Shown here one piece after another: positions 24,760-33,727 of a DNA stretch of 64,000 nucleotides. Position 1 is the first letter of the stretch. Each line of letters begins with the position of its first letter. Location: NCBI GenBank assembly GCA_040506275.1, contig JBEVXD010000011.1, positions 1-64,000 of the forward strand. The letters are read 5' to 3'. Source of the stretch: Thiodiazotropha sp040506275. Its GTDB lineage: Bacteria > Pseudomonadota > Gammaproteobacteria > Chromatiales > Chromatiaceae. The translations under genes were made by a program, and so were the position numbers. The notes beneath the pieces were generated by a model that was not told the DNA's origin, did no database searches, and saw only the letters and a list, made by a program, of their open reading frames with translations.

Positions 24760-25703
24760 TTGACATTTATCAATACATTGCAATTATTTAAAAGCAAATG
24801 GATCCGCACACACAAGATATGGCACTAACCTATTGTTATTATTAGCAATATAAGCTATTTTGAAGTATATGAATTAATTGACTTAATCGAATAAAAACAT
24901 CTAATTAACAGGCAGCATTGCAATATACTGCTTCTATGAAGTGCTCCATACACACCACTGTATCAACCTGCATGTTGTTACAACACAGATAGCCAGATGG
25001 AGCAGTGGTAACCGCATCAAATTGCATATTTTACGTATTCACTTCTTTTGATCATCCCTAAGCACCACTAAACAAGCACTATCAAGAAAGACAATCTTAA
25101 GCCTATGTAGTAAGCAACCGAAAATTGATCAATCTTGATACAATTGAAGTAAACATGATTTTTATCCCGCCTGACCTCAAATACGCTATAGAACTACTCA
25201 GCTATTTATTAGTGGTTATGTATTAACTCATTTTCCTCATAATATAGTCTTAGGTGAACCACCAGGCACCATAAAACAATCGACATAACTCAACTTAATA
25301 ACAGTTAGAGGCTACAGCAGTGATATCAGTTTGGATGAGATTACCCATATCAATTCAGTTATACTTTAATGAGGTTCTTGCATGGGTGCAGATATAACAT
25401 TAGATAGCATTGCCAAACCAATAGCCGCCTTTGAATGAACATTAATCTCACTTAAAAGTGCATAACACGAATAGGTACGTGATAACTACAAAATTATTAA
25501 TGGAAAATAGCTTCGTAGTATGACAACTTTTGCTAAAACCCATTGGTACAGGTTGCTACACTGGCGGCAAGCATCAATGACACGCAACTACCCACTGTAT
25601 AAAGCTTCCTGTTTTCACAAAAAACTCATATGTCAATGAGTGTGGATCAATAAGCGATGTAGTTAGATTTAACATCCCGATATATATCAAGACAAAAGCT
25701 CTG

Positions 25704-25903
25704 ATGAGTATCGACATTGATAAATTTAAGATAGACCGCTCCCTATATGATACCGGTACGGTCAAATCAATTAGTGAAGCAGCCAGGATGATAGGCAAAT
25801 CGTAATAGATCAAGATCCATCAAAAAATGACGCTCATGATATCATCGCCTTATTAGACAGCTTGAATGAAGAGTTTCCAATGTATACCAAGACTAGGCTG
25901 TAA
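25704..25903 (+). pseudogene. decayed EAL-type phosphodiesterase fragment
   Basis: The frame from 25704 reads SIDIDKFKIDRSLYDTGTVK followed by SISEAARMIGKS and a stop. This resembles the LKIDRSF ... AI...IA..LGL part of EAL domains. A second frame resumes after the stop with VIDQDPSKNDAHDIIALLDS and ends at 25903, so at least one frameshift and one stop are present. No start, EAL motif or remainder is found nearby. Confidence 0.45.
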
Positions 25904-26020
25904 GCCACTCCTGGAGATTACTCGAGTAGCACGACAATTTCACATCCGTTCCAAAGCGATGTCATTGATGATCAACACCATCTCACCTGGCCTTTTGGCA
26001 TAGAGGGGAGAGGGGATAGA

Positions 26021-26287
26021 TCACGTTGTGCGCTCCCCTTCAGGCAGAACTATATTTAGCTCCAATACCTCATGATGTTCATCATGTTCTAGATTTACAT
26101 TAACAGCACCAGGCTCTACAGCAACATATTTGCGTAGAACCTTCAGGATATCGCGTTGCAACTGGGGAAGATACGATGGTGCATCTCGACCAGCACGATC
26201 ATGCGCCACTAAAATTTGCAATCGTTCTCGCGCAACAGATGCAGAGTTAGTTGTCTTTTTTGATTTAAAGTAGTTCAACAGACCCAT
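26021..26287 (-). CDS. minE: cell division topological specificity factor MinE
   Basis: This 88-residue protein drives pole-to-pole oscillation of MinCD. The amphipathic N-terminus (GLLNYFKSKKT) is followed by the MinD-interacting segment (ARERLQILVAHDRAGRDAPSYLPQL) and the topological-specificity domain. ATG 26287 is chosen because GGGGGT lies 8 nt upstream and the length then equals E. coli MinE. An upstream in-frame ATG at 26293 overlaps the minD stop. It is the last gene of minCDE. Confidence 0.95.
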   Translation of the reverse strand: MGLLNYFKSKKTTNSASVARERLQILVAHDRAGRDAPSYLPQLQRDILKVLRKYVAVEPGAVNVNLEHDEHHEVLELNIVLPEGERTT

Positions 26288-26292
26288 TGCCA

Positions 26293-27102
26293 TCAACCCC
26301 CAAACAACCGGCCTAAGATACCCTTCTTCTCAATACCCAAGAAGCGATGTGGCAGCTGCTCACCAAGATATCTTGCAACCACGTCACTGTAAGCCTGTCC
26401 TGCCGTACTTTCGTAATCCATAATAACAGGCACACCAGAATTCGAGGCGTTAAGTACTGCCTGAGATTCAGGTATCACACCTATCAGATTAAGAGAGAGG
26501 ATGTCCTGAACATCTTCTACACTAAGCATCTCTCCACGTTGAACACGTTCAGGTGAGTAGCGGGACAGTAACAAATATTCTCGAATCGGTTCTCGATCCT
26601 CTTCAGCCCGTCTGGATTTACTGGAAAGGATACCAATCATACGATCTGAATCACGTACTGACGAAACCTCAGGATTGGTCACAACAAAAGCATCATCTGC
26701 GTAGTACATCGCCATCGTTGCGCCAACTTCAATACCTGCTGGCGAATCGCAGATAATATAATCAAAATCATCCGACAGCTCATTCAGTACTTTTCCGACG
26801 CCCTCTTTTGTTAAGGCCTCTTTGTCACGTGTTTGAGATGCAGGCAATATAAACAAGTTGTCATTGCGTTTATCCTTAATCAGTGCCTGCTTCAGACGAG
26901 CCTCACCTTGAATGACATTGACAAAATCATAGACAACCCGTCTCTCGCATCCCATTATCAAATCCAAATTCCGTAGACCCACATCGAAATCGATAACTAC
27001 GGTTCTCAGACCCCTCTCTGCAAGCCCCATAGCCAAGGCGGCGGCAGTTGTCGTTTTACCCACACCGCCCTTGCCAGATGTGACCACGATAATTCTAGTC
27101 AA
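26293..27102 (-). CDS. minD: septum site-determining ATPase MinD
   Basis: This 269-residue peripheral membrane ATPase recruits MinC and, with MinE, positions the Z-ring. The deviant Walker A is SGKGGVGKTTTAAALA at residues 9-24, the switch region is ICDSPAGIE, and the C-terminal amphipathic membrane-targeting helix is IEKKGILGRLFGG. The start is a TTG (27102) with AGGAG 7 nt upstream. It lies between minC and minE with short gaps. Confidence 0.97.
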   Translation of the reverse strand: MTRIIVVTSGKGGVGKTTTAAALAMGLAERGLRTVVIDFDVGLRNLDLIMGCERRVVYDFVNVIQGEARLKQALIKDKRNDNLFILPASQTRDKEALTKEGVGKVLNELSDDFDYIICDSPAGIEVGATMAMYYADDAFVVTNPEVSSVRDSDRMIGILSSKSRRAEEDREPIREYLLLSRYSPERVQRGEMLSVEDVQDILSLNLIGVIPESQAVLNASNSGVPVIMDYESTAGQAYSDVVARYLGEQLPHRFLGIEKKGILGRLFGG

Positions 27103-27169
27103 TTAATCGCTCCTATAATTCATAAAGAGGTAATTCTAATAATCAATATTTAACTAAAATAGAACACCA

Positions 27170-27889
27170 TTAGATTTCTTTAAAAACAAAGGCATCCCCA
27201 CGAAGAGAGACAGAGACGAAATGCCCCATGTGCCTTGAAGAGAGTTCCTCACTCACTTTATAACGCCCAGCAATTGATATCAGCTCAGCCTTTAAGTCTT
27301 TGCAATAAATACAAGCACTCTTGTCACCTTTTACACCTGCAAGTACCCGACCACGAATTGGTGCATAGGCATGAACATTGCCATCAGCCACAACTTCCGC
27401 GCCACTACTCACTGCCGCAAGCAATATCAGATCCCTTCCCTGAGCATATATTCGTTGTCCAGACCTTACTGGAGTATCAACTACTTTACTGGCTTTCACT
27501 TTGGTTATTCTATCTTGATCAAGTGGTTTTGATAGATTAGATGAAGGTCGACGTAATCCGGAAAAGAGAGCTAACTCCAATAATTTTGCTTGCTCTTGTA
27601 ACTTCTTTGATCCACCACGCACACCAATCGGAATCATGCCATAGCCACGTATCGCACCAATAGCAACAGCCAGGTTCCCTTGAGGCATCTCATCATTTGA
27701 AACTGAAAGATCTAAAACAACAGGAGTATTATGAAAGAACTCCGGCGTCCTGGAGACTCGATCACACAACAGTGCGTCGATAGCCTCTGTATCCAGGTCA
27801 GACATACAAAGTCTTAACAGTGTAAATGACCCTGTTTTTAACTCTAGGCCTGATATACTTTTGACGCTACTCAATGCGTCTGTAGTCAT
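27170..27889 (-). CDS. minC: septum site-determining protein MinC
   Basis: This 239-residue inhibitor of FtsZ assembly has an N-terminal domain (residues 10-110). A Lys/Ser/Thr-rich linker follows, and then the C-terminal beta-helix domain with VRSGQRIYAQGRDLILLAAVSSGAEVVADGNVHAYAPIRGRVLAG, given here in family-conserved order. ATG 27889 has GAGGTAAG 4-5 nt upstream; the frame extends 5 codons further. It is the first gene of minCDE, separated from minD by 67 bp. Confidence 0.95.
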   Translation of the reverse strand: MTTDALSSVKSISGLELKTGSFTLLRLCMSDLDTEAIDALLCDRVSRTPEFFHNTPVVLDLSVSNDEMPQGNLAVAIGAIRGYGMIPIGVRGGSKKLQEQAKLLELALFSGLRRPSSNLSKPLDQDRITKVKASKVVDTPVRSGQRIYAQGRDLILLAAVSSGAEVVADGNVHAYAPIRGRVLAGVKGDKSACIYCKDLKAELISIAGRYKVSEELSSRHMGHFVSVSLRGDAFVFKEI

Positions 27890-28390
27890 TAACTTACCTC
27901 GCACACCTATTCACTAAAAGCGCTTGAATTTTGCCCGATCATCATTCAATCCATTATTTCAACAGTGACAATCCAATCGCTTTCGTACTGTTTTGCCGCA
28001 TCGTGGCCTTGAGACAAGCTCGTTGTATTTATATTGCAGGTAAAACGCGGCCAAAAAATACACAGTTTATTCGCCAGACTCTCTAGTAAATCCTATAGAA
28101 ATTCCAATCATGGTCATCAAACATTTTCAACGCATGTGAACCAGTACTAATAATGAATAACTAACTTTTCAAAATAGATACTTCTCACCCAATTATCATT
28201 AATAACCTTCAGACAATTGAACCACGTATAGATATCAACTTAGTCTACGTCATTATTAATCTAGTGAATGGCTGGTAACTGATAATAAACTGCAACCTAA
28301 ACTAGGGTTATCCCTAGCTAGATTTTCGATTCATATACTGTTCCTATTTCTCATATTGCCAATTTAAAACTGAAACGGAGATTCGGGAAA
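27890..28390. other. divergent intergenic region between minC and the peptidase gene
   Basis: This 501-base AT-rich region must carry the promoters of both minCDE and the peptidase operon. The only clear structure is the palindrome at 28302-28317 with a TATACT box 17 bp downstream. No gene is seen. Confidence 0.45.
28302..28339 (+). promoter_or_regulatory. palindromic operator-like site with adjacent -10 box
   Basis: CTAGGG-TTAT-CCCTAG (28302-28317) is a perfect 6-bp dyad. A TATACT -10-like hexamer lies at 28334-28339 and the dyad covers the -35 position. This layout suits an activator replacing a weak -35. The cognate regulator is unknown and the call is inference from symmetry and spacing. 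Confidence 0.35.
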
Positions 28391-30760
28391 ATGAACGGAT
28401 GGAACCACTTCAAATTAATTTCTTACGGTGCAACAACAGCCATCATTTTAACAGCTTGCGGCGGTGGTAGTAGCAGTGGTGATGATGACGACCCAGGCCC
28501 ATCTAATCGAGCGCCAACCGCCGAGGACATATCTGTACAAAGTAATCTCAATAACCCGTACATCAACATCAAACTTATAGGTACGGACCCTGACAACGAC
28601 ACCTTATCTTATGTTTTGGAAGCATCCAATGAAGGGGCTGGGTATGAAAGAGCATTCATCAATCCAGACTCAGGTGACCTTTACGCCACATTGAAAGATG
28701 ATGGCACAGAATCTATTACTATCCCTTACAAGGTTAGTGATGGAACACTTTTCAGCAGCGTAGCAGAAGTCACAATTACTATTGGTCAAATCGATGAACA
28801 AGCAGCAGGTGCAAATGAAATCCCTGCAGATGAGTATGGCCGACTCGAACTCGCTTTTTTTGATGGCGATCGGTTCGGTACATCATATGGCGATGACCCC
28901 ACCATTCCACCTTCCATAGACCTCTCTGGAAACTTTCCTCAACCAGGCAACCAGGGTCTTCAAGGTAGCTGTGTTGGCTGGGCTACAGGTTATGCCCTAA
29001 AATCGTATCATGAGAAAGTCGAAGAACAATGGGCGTTTTCTAGATCAACCACTTTCAGCCCCGCATGGATATACAACCAGATCAATGGCGGCCAGGATCA
29101 AGGGTCACGTATTGATGATGCTCTCGAACTAATCGTCAATAGAGGCGCCGCAACCTGGGAGAACATGCCCTACGACGATTCAAACTATACAAATCAACCC
29201 AGTCCGCAAGCCACTGCACAAGCTAGTAACTATAAAGCAACAGAATATCGTGCAATATCTAGCGTCGATCAGATGAAAGCTGCTTTAGCAAACCGTAACC
29301 CCGTTGTGGTTGGAATCTACATTTACCCTCAATTTAACAACCTCGTCGGTCCAAACTCGGTCTACAACTCTGATGACGGAGAACCTTCCGGTGGCCATGC
29401 TGTAACCATAGTTGGTTACGATGACAATAGATTTGGCGGTGCGTTCAAAGTTATTAACTCATGGGGTACCAGTTGGGGTGATAATGGGTTTTTCTGGCTC
29501 CCTTATAATAGTATTGCCAACCTCATGATACACGCCCTTGTATTAACCGATGGCAGCAATACCGGTGATAATACAGATGATGACATCGACCCTGTGGTTC
29601 CACCTACAAATGGCGATCTTCCCAATCTTCAGGTTGTTGGCTGGACCCTTAACTATGACACCCAAGCAGGTGGCCAAGGTACTTGGCAGTGGGAGGTTGT
29701 TAATGCAGGCTCGGCTGATGCACCCTTGGGTGCAGACGTTAATTTAATGCTGTCCACGGATGCACATATAGACAGTTCTGACTGGTACATAGTTTATGAG
29801 GAGATACCTGAGACTCTCAGTCCAGGTGCAAGCGCGTTACGCGACGAATCCAATCCCCGCTATTTTAAACTACCTCAGAACCTGCCTGCCGGCGACTACT
29901 ACATTGCCACCTGGGTGGATGACCTGCAGGAAGTCGAAGAGAGTAACGAACAGGACAACCAGTCTTTTGGTGACCATAACCTGCATATTGATTCAGCTTC
30001 TTTACCCGACATTGCAATCGACTCCTGGTGGGCATCATGGGATGGCAACGGCAACGGACTATTGGAATACACGGTCTACAATGATGGAGACGCACCCACC
30101 ACCACCACAGACTGGGATATCAATTTAATATTAACCATAGCTGAAGATACCAGTCAGGGTGGTTACTACCTGTTTTACGAACATGCTAATTATCTTCTGG
30201 ATCCGGGTGGCTCAATCTATAGAAGCGGCAGCAGCGCTGCGGAATTCAACCTCTTCTCTGATACCAGCGGAGATCAGATACCCAGTGGCACCTATTACAT
30301 GTCTCTCTGGGTAGATGATCAAGAGCTAGAGACAGAATCTAATGAAATCAACAACCTGTCAGTCGGAAACACCCAGGTTACTCTGCAAAACAATAGTTTT
30401 CGCCCTTTAGGAGATGTTGATCAGCAAACCACTAAAAAACTTGCGGTAAGTAGCAACTCCCAAATGCAGGCGCAGGCTTTTGATGGTGCAGGCGAGGGAG
30501 TCAGACACACATTCAATGGGCAACGTATACCCAACACTAATGTATTGATGCAAAAGGTTGAAATCGCAGATCAAGCTGACGGAACCCGTACCATGACTAT
30601 TCTAGAAGACAACAAACCAGCATCTGAACAACAAGCCGGAGTATTGTCGGGAGTGAAAAAATACAACAAGGTCATTCACTCAGCAGATCAGGCTATTTTC
30701 CCCAGGACAAACCGCCTGAAAATGCCAGAAACCCAGGAAACAGAAAGTCATGAAAAATAG
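28391..30760 (+). CDS. surface lipoprotein: papain-like (C1A) cysteine peptidase with cadherin-like and CARDB domains
   Basis: This 789-residue lipoprotein has lipobox LTAC (Cys23), then a Gly/Ser/Asp linker. A cadherin/Ig-like domain spans about 38-135. A papain-type catalytic domain spans about 165-390, with the oxyanion Gln188, nucleophile Cys194 in QGSCVGWATGYA, His336 in GGHAVTIVGYDD and Asn356 in VINSWGTSWGDNGFFWLPY. Two CARDB-type adhesion domains follow (about 410-540 and 545-665), both ending in WVDD...E-x-E-(S/E)N. All catalytic residues are present. Its 3' end overlaps a DUF333 lipoprotein gene by 11 bp. It is probably anchored to the outer membrane and acts extracellularly or in the periplasm; the substrate is unknown. 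Confidence 0.9.
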   Translation: MNGWNHFKLISYGATTAIILTACGGGSSSGDDDDPGPSNRAPTAEDISVQSNLNNPYINIKLIGTDPDNDTLSYVLEASNEGAGYERAFINPDSGDLYATLKDDGTESITIPYKVSDGTLFSSVAEVTITIGQIDEQAAGANEIPADEYGRLELAFFDGDRFGTSYGDDPTIPPSIDLSGNFPQPGNQGLQGSCVGWATGYALKSYHEKVEEQWAFSRSTTFSPAWIYNQINGGQDQGSRIDDALELIVNRGAATWENMPYDDSNYTNQPSPQATAQASNYKATEYRAISSVDQMKAALANRNPVVVGIYIYPQFNNLVGPNSVYNSDDGEPSGGHAVTIVGYDDNRFGGAFKVINSWGTSWGDNGFFWLPYNSIANLMIHALVLTDGSNTGDNTDDDIDPVVPPTNGDLPNLQVVGWTLNYDTQAGGQGTWQWEVVNAGSADAPLGADVNLMLSTDAHIDSSDWYIVYEEIPETLSPGASALRDESNPRYFKLPQNLPAGDYYIATWVDDLQEVEESNEQDNQSFGDHNLHIDSASLPDIAIDSWWASWDGNGNGLLEYTVYNDGDAPTTTTDWDINLILTIAEDTSQGGYYLFYEHANYLLDPGGSIYRSGSSAAEFNLFSDTSGDQIPSGTYYMSLWVDDQELETESNEINNLSVGNTQVTLQNNSFRPLGDVDQQTTKKLAVSSNSQMQAQAFDGAGEGVRHTFNGQRIPNTNVLMQKVEIADQADGTRTMTILEDNKPASEQQAGVLSGVKKYNKVIHSADQAIFPRTNRLKMPETQETESHEK

Positions 30761-31082
30761 ACACGGCTTCTGCCTCAGTCTGATAACACTATTGCTATCT
30801 GTTGGATGTTCTGCAAAAAACCCCGAACATTCAGCAGATCAGATCGATTCTGGAAAAGACGAAGGATCAAACATGCCAAACGTCTCTATTCAGCACTGCC
30901 TTGATGATGGTTATGAAATCTTGAAAGTCACACAGGATGGCATACCCAAAAATTATTTGTGTATTAATCCCGTGACCAACAAGAAGTGTGAGACTTGGGC
31001 TTATTACAGGGGGAGCTGTCAACTGGCTGACACAGAAACTCAAAAGCCACCTGAACATGGCATAACCATAAAGGCGAAATAG
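30750..31082 (+). CDS. small DUF333-like lipoprotein
   Basis: This 110-residue lipoprotein has a lipobox LLSVGC (Cys20). A four-Cys core reads SIQHCLDDGYEI ... YLCINPVTNKKCETWAYYRGSC. The C-x5-8-G ... C ... C-x-x-WA-x-x-RG-x-C pattern is that of DUF333, a family annotated loosely as putative hemolysins but without demonstrated function. The start overlaps the peptidase gene by 11 bp, so the two are translationally coupled and probably work together, perhaps as enzyme and modulator. That pairing is inference. Confidence 0.78.
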   Translation: MKNRHGFCLSLITLLLSVGCSAKNPEHSADQIDSGKDEGSNMPNVSIQHCLDDGYEILKVTQDGIPKNYLCINPVTNKKCETWAYYRGSCQLADTETQKPPEHGITIKAK

Positions 31083-31103
31083 ACTTCAACCGTATTAAAG
31101 GGG

Positions 31104-31165
31104 CTCTGAAAAAGTCAACACCAAACAGACTTCCAATTAAAAGTTTGATCTCGACTTATTCAGAG
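31104..31165. terminator. inverted repeat between convergent genes
   Basis: CTCTGAAAAAGTC (31104-31116) and GACTTATTCAGAG (31153-31165) pair at 12 of 13 positions around a 36-nt loop. The location between two convergent genes suggests a bidirectional termination role. There is no U-tract, so confidence is low. Confidence 0.35.
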
Positions 31166-31177
31166 TCACCTTTAAAG

Positions 31178-31870
31178 CTAATCTGAGGAAAAATCGTTTG
31201 GATCTCCCAACTCACGCAGCATCCCAGATTTAAATTCTCGACGATAGAGAACACCAACAACCAGCACTGTCGCAAGAATAAAGACAAGCGGATGAAGAAA
31301 CCAGCTCAAGAAAGCCAAACCGAAGTAGTAGGCGCGAAGACCACGATTGAAAGTGTTGGTAGCCTTCGAGCTTACCTTGGCGGCGCGTTCAGCAAAAGTT
31401 TCACTCCATTCCGGGAGCGCATCACTGGCAGGAGCAGCGCCAACCATAATAGAGAGATAGTTGAAGTGACGCATTGACCAAGTGAATTTAAAAAATGCAT
31501 ATATGAAAACCAGCAGCAGCATAATCAGCTTCAGTTCCCATACTTCTCGGGTCGTCTGCACTGCATAACGCAATTCACCGACTATTTCGATGGCCGTATC
31601 CATTGTCCCTAATACAGCGATTAGTCCCGCCAGGATAAATATAGTTGTTGATGCAAGAAAGGTGGCACTTCTCGCCAGGATCATCACTATATTCGAGTCC
31701 ACAATGCGTGCATCCCTATGCAGCATTTCATGCATCCACTGCATACGGTAACCATGCATGACACTCATCAGGGTAAGATTGTCACGAGCCTGTAAGTCAG
31801 CATAACGGGTATAACTCACCCAACAGATCATAAACCAGATAAAAGCAGATATATCGATTAGAGGTATCAT
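31178..31870 (-). CDS. DUF599 family membrane protein
   Basis: This 230-residue membrane protein has about four helices: near residues 4-20, 70-90, 110-132 and 195-220. The DUF599 pattern is seen in the loop RYADLQARDNLTLMSVMHGYRMQWMHEMLHRDARIVDSNIVM, written here in family order, and in FFKFTWSMRHFNYLSIMVGAAP. The family has no established function. It is monocistronic and convergent with the DUF333 gene. No clear ribosome site precedes the ATG. Confidence 0.85.
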   Translation of the reverse strand: MIPLIDISAFIWFMICWVSYTRYADLQARDNLTLMSVMHGYRMQWMHEMLHRDARIVDSNIVMILARSATFLASTTIFILAGLIAVLGTMDTAIEIVGELRYAVQTTREVWELKLIMLLLVFIYAFFKFTWSMRHFNYLSIMVGAAPASDALPEWSETFAERAAKVSSKATNTFNRGLRAYYFGLAFLSWFLHPLVFILATVLVVGVLYRREFKSGMLRELGDPNDFSSD

Positions 31871-32050
31871 TAGACTGGACCGTAGAGAACTAACTGGTTA
31901 AGTCTATCAAGATTTCATCCTTTTGGAAGATATCAAAATCTGTGCAGTATATCTTTATTCATCCACTCCATTTTCCTTTGTCACGTACGATACAATGCTT
32001 TACGATTGAGTCTCACTGTAATGGCATCCCATCTGGCACTCTAACAAAAT

Positions 32051-32884
32051 ATGAATGAGAGAATCTTACGCCTCTATCCCCCACCAAATGATGAGGTAAG
32101 ACTCAAAGGGCTCTACCTCTCCCACAATCTCCATACATTGGGCAGCAAAGATACACCATATGTGTATGCTAATTTTGTCTCAAGCCTTGATGGACGAATC
32201 GCAGTGGGTAAAGATGAAGCTAATTCATATATACCTGAGCGTATGGCGTCACAGAGTGATCTGCGACTTTTACTTGAACTACAGGCCCAAGCTGACTGCC
32301 TCATCACGCATGGCGGATATATGCGCGAATTGAGTGCCGGGCGTCTAGGTAACGTCCTTCAAGTTGGAACACAACTTGACTGTGAGGACTTGGCAGCCTG
32401 GCGCTTAGCCCAGGGGTTAACGCCACAACCAGCGGTTATCATCGTAAGCGCCAGTCTTGATTTCCCTCTACACCCAAGTTTAGAGGAGCATCAGCAGGCA
32501 GTTTATATCGCTACTGGCAAGGAAGCCGATCCTCTTCGGGTTCGGGATTGGCAGGCAAAGGGTTGCCACGTCCTGTTTGCTGGTGAACATAACCAGGTTC
32601 AGGCCGAGTCACTTATGCCATCACTAAAAGAGCTTGGCTTTAAATCGGTCTACCTTTCAGCCGGACCGCAAATACTTGACACATTTGTACGAGACAGGCT
32701 GCTGGCATGCCTCTTTTGCACCGTTACTCACCAACTTATCGGCGGAACAGACTTTCATACCATGTTACCCGGTCCACTGTTAGGAAAAGAGGGGGACCTA
32801 CGGCTGCACTCACTCTACTATGAACCCGGAGTACCCGGTGGAGCAGGACAGTTTTTTACTCAATTTGAGCCAATATACTTATAA
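32051..32884 (+). CDS. RibD C-terminal-type reductase (pyrimidine reductase family)
   Basis: This 277-residue cytosolic protein has the RibD_C / dihydrofolate-reductase-like fold. Landmarks are YVYANFVSSLDGRIAVG, DLRLLLELQAQADCLITHGGYMR, a central PAVIIVSASLDFPL strand and GFKSVYLSAGPQILDTFVRDRLL. The RibD deaminase domain is absent, so it is a stand-alone reductase. Such proteins may reduce riboflavin precursors or unrelated substrates. The gene is isolated and gives no context clue. Confidence 0.8.
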   Translation: MNERILRLYPPPNDEVRLKGLYLSHNLHTLGSKDTPYVYANFVSSLDGRIAVGKDEANSYIPERMASQSDLRLLLELQAQADCLITHGGYMRELSAGRLGNVLQVGTQLDCEDLAAWRLAQGLTPQPAVIIVSASLDFPLHPSLEEHQQAVYIATGKEADPLRVRDWQAKGCHVLFAGEHNQVQAESLMPSLKELGFKSVYLSAGPQILDTFVRDRLLACLFCTVTHQLIGGTDFHTMLPGPLLGKEGDLRLHSLYYEPGVPGGAGQFFTQFEPIYL

Positions 32885-33165
32885 TTTGAGTTAACACATT
32901 AGTTTTATAGATACTGTAACTATTCTGTATAATCATGCATAGAATCATAACCAGCACCGAACTCTAGGAGAGTGGTAATTGTTATGCTGTAAGGGTGAAG
33001 AAGCATCAGTTCATCTATCAAAACCACCACAGAAATTGGTCCTGGTCATGGCGCGCTCGACATTCTCATAATATTCTCAATTTGTATATGATGAATGTTT
33101 GACGCCTACTAGTGTCGGTCACTCTCACTTGATTGCAAATAAGTCTTTCTTAACTTTCATTTTTA

Positions 33166-33415
33166 ATGACTTATTTTCCCGTTGATTATCAATATGAGCA
33201 CTGGATAGTCGACCAGGAAATTAACTGCACTGCAAACAAGATCAGCCAGCAGCTAAGACTCTCAGATTTAGTTGCTCGCATCGATGGTGAAGAGTTCGCC
33301 GCACTGTTTCCAGACTGCAGTAAGGTGAGTGCCCTGCAATTGACTGAATAGATCCGTCAAGAGATTGTACAATGCTATATTGAATTGGAAACAGAAGGTG
33401 TCATCCGTTTTTCTC
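33166..33415 (+). pseudogene. decayed GGDEF diguanylate-cyclase fragment
   Basis: The frame reads YFPVDYQYEHWIVDQEI, recalling FKxINDxYGHxxGDxxL. It continues ISQQLRLSDLVARIDGEEFA with ALFPDCSKV, which matches the LR-x-SD-x-(V/L)AR-GG(D/E)EF-A-x-L(L/F)P region. A TAG at 33349 interrupts it and IRQEIVQCYIELETEGVIRF then continues in the same frame. The active-site motif has become DGEEF. The start of the domain is missing, so this is a remnant. Confidence 0.6.
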
Positions 33416-33694
33416 GTATGCTCTTACAACTTCTACCACGTCAATTTGATAGGTGTTATACCACTTTGACTTACCTAACGCCTGGGCTGCTTTGTGTTCC
33501 GGATTATTTTGCCAGGCCTTGATATGCTGCAGAGATGGCCAATATGAAATTGCTATTTCATTCATCTCTTCCGTACATGCTGAAAATTCCAAACACCCAT
33601 ACTCACTTATTGCCAGGTCACGCATCCTTTTGGCAGTTTCGGAGTACTCCCTATCCAGGTGTTTTATCTGCGCTCTAAAGATAACTGCATACAC
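33401..33694 (-). CDS. antibiotic biosynthesis monooxygenase (ABM) domain protein
   Basis: A 97-residue dimeric alpha+beta barrel protein of the ABM superfamily. Typical landmarks are the N-terminal VIFRAQIK strand, the ISYWPSLQHIKAWQNNPEHKAAQALGKSKWY segment in conserved order and a final YQIDVVEVVRAY strand. Family members range from heme-degrading to quinone monooxygenases and many are of unknown substrate. It lies 33 bp downstream of the carbonic-anhydrase-like gene on the same strand and may be co-transcribed with it. Confidence 0.85.
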   Translation of the reverse strand: MYAVIFRAQIKHLDREYSETAKRMRDLAISEYGCLEFSACTEEMNEIAISYWPSLQHIKAWQNNPEHKAAQALGKSKWYNTYQIDVVEVVRAYEKNG

Positions 33695-33727
33695 TTTGAA
33701 CCACTCTCCTGCTCATACGTTTCCTGC

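Larger units (their letters stand above)
24607..26020. other. 1.4-kb AT-rich gene-poor region
   Basis: Apart from the FliA promoter at 24733-24759 and a decayed EAL fragment near 25704-25903, I find no gene. Frames are short and interrupted. The base composition is clearly more AT-rich than the flanking min and chemoreceptor genes, consistent with decaying sequence. Confidence 0.5.

Noticed and set aside
25574..25813. 79-codon minus-strand hydrophobic frame
   Set aside because: It is antisense to the EAL-like fragment, has no ribosome site and lies in AT-rich DNA where hydrophobic frames arise by chance.
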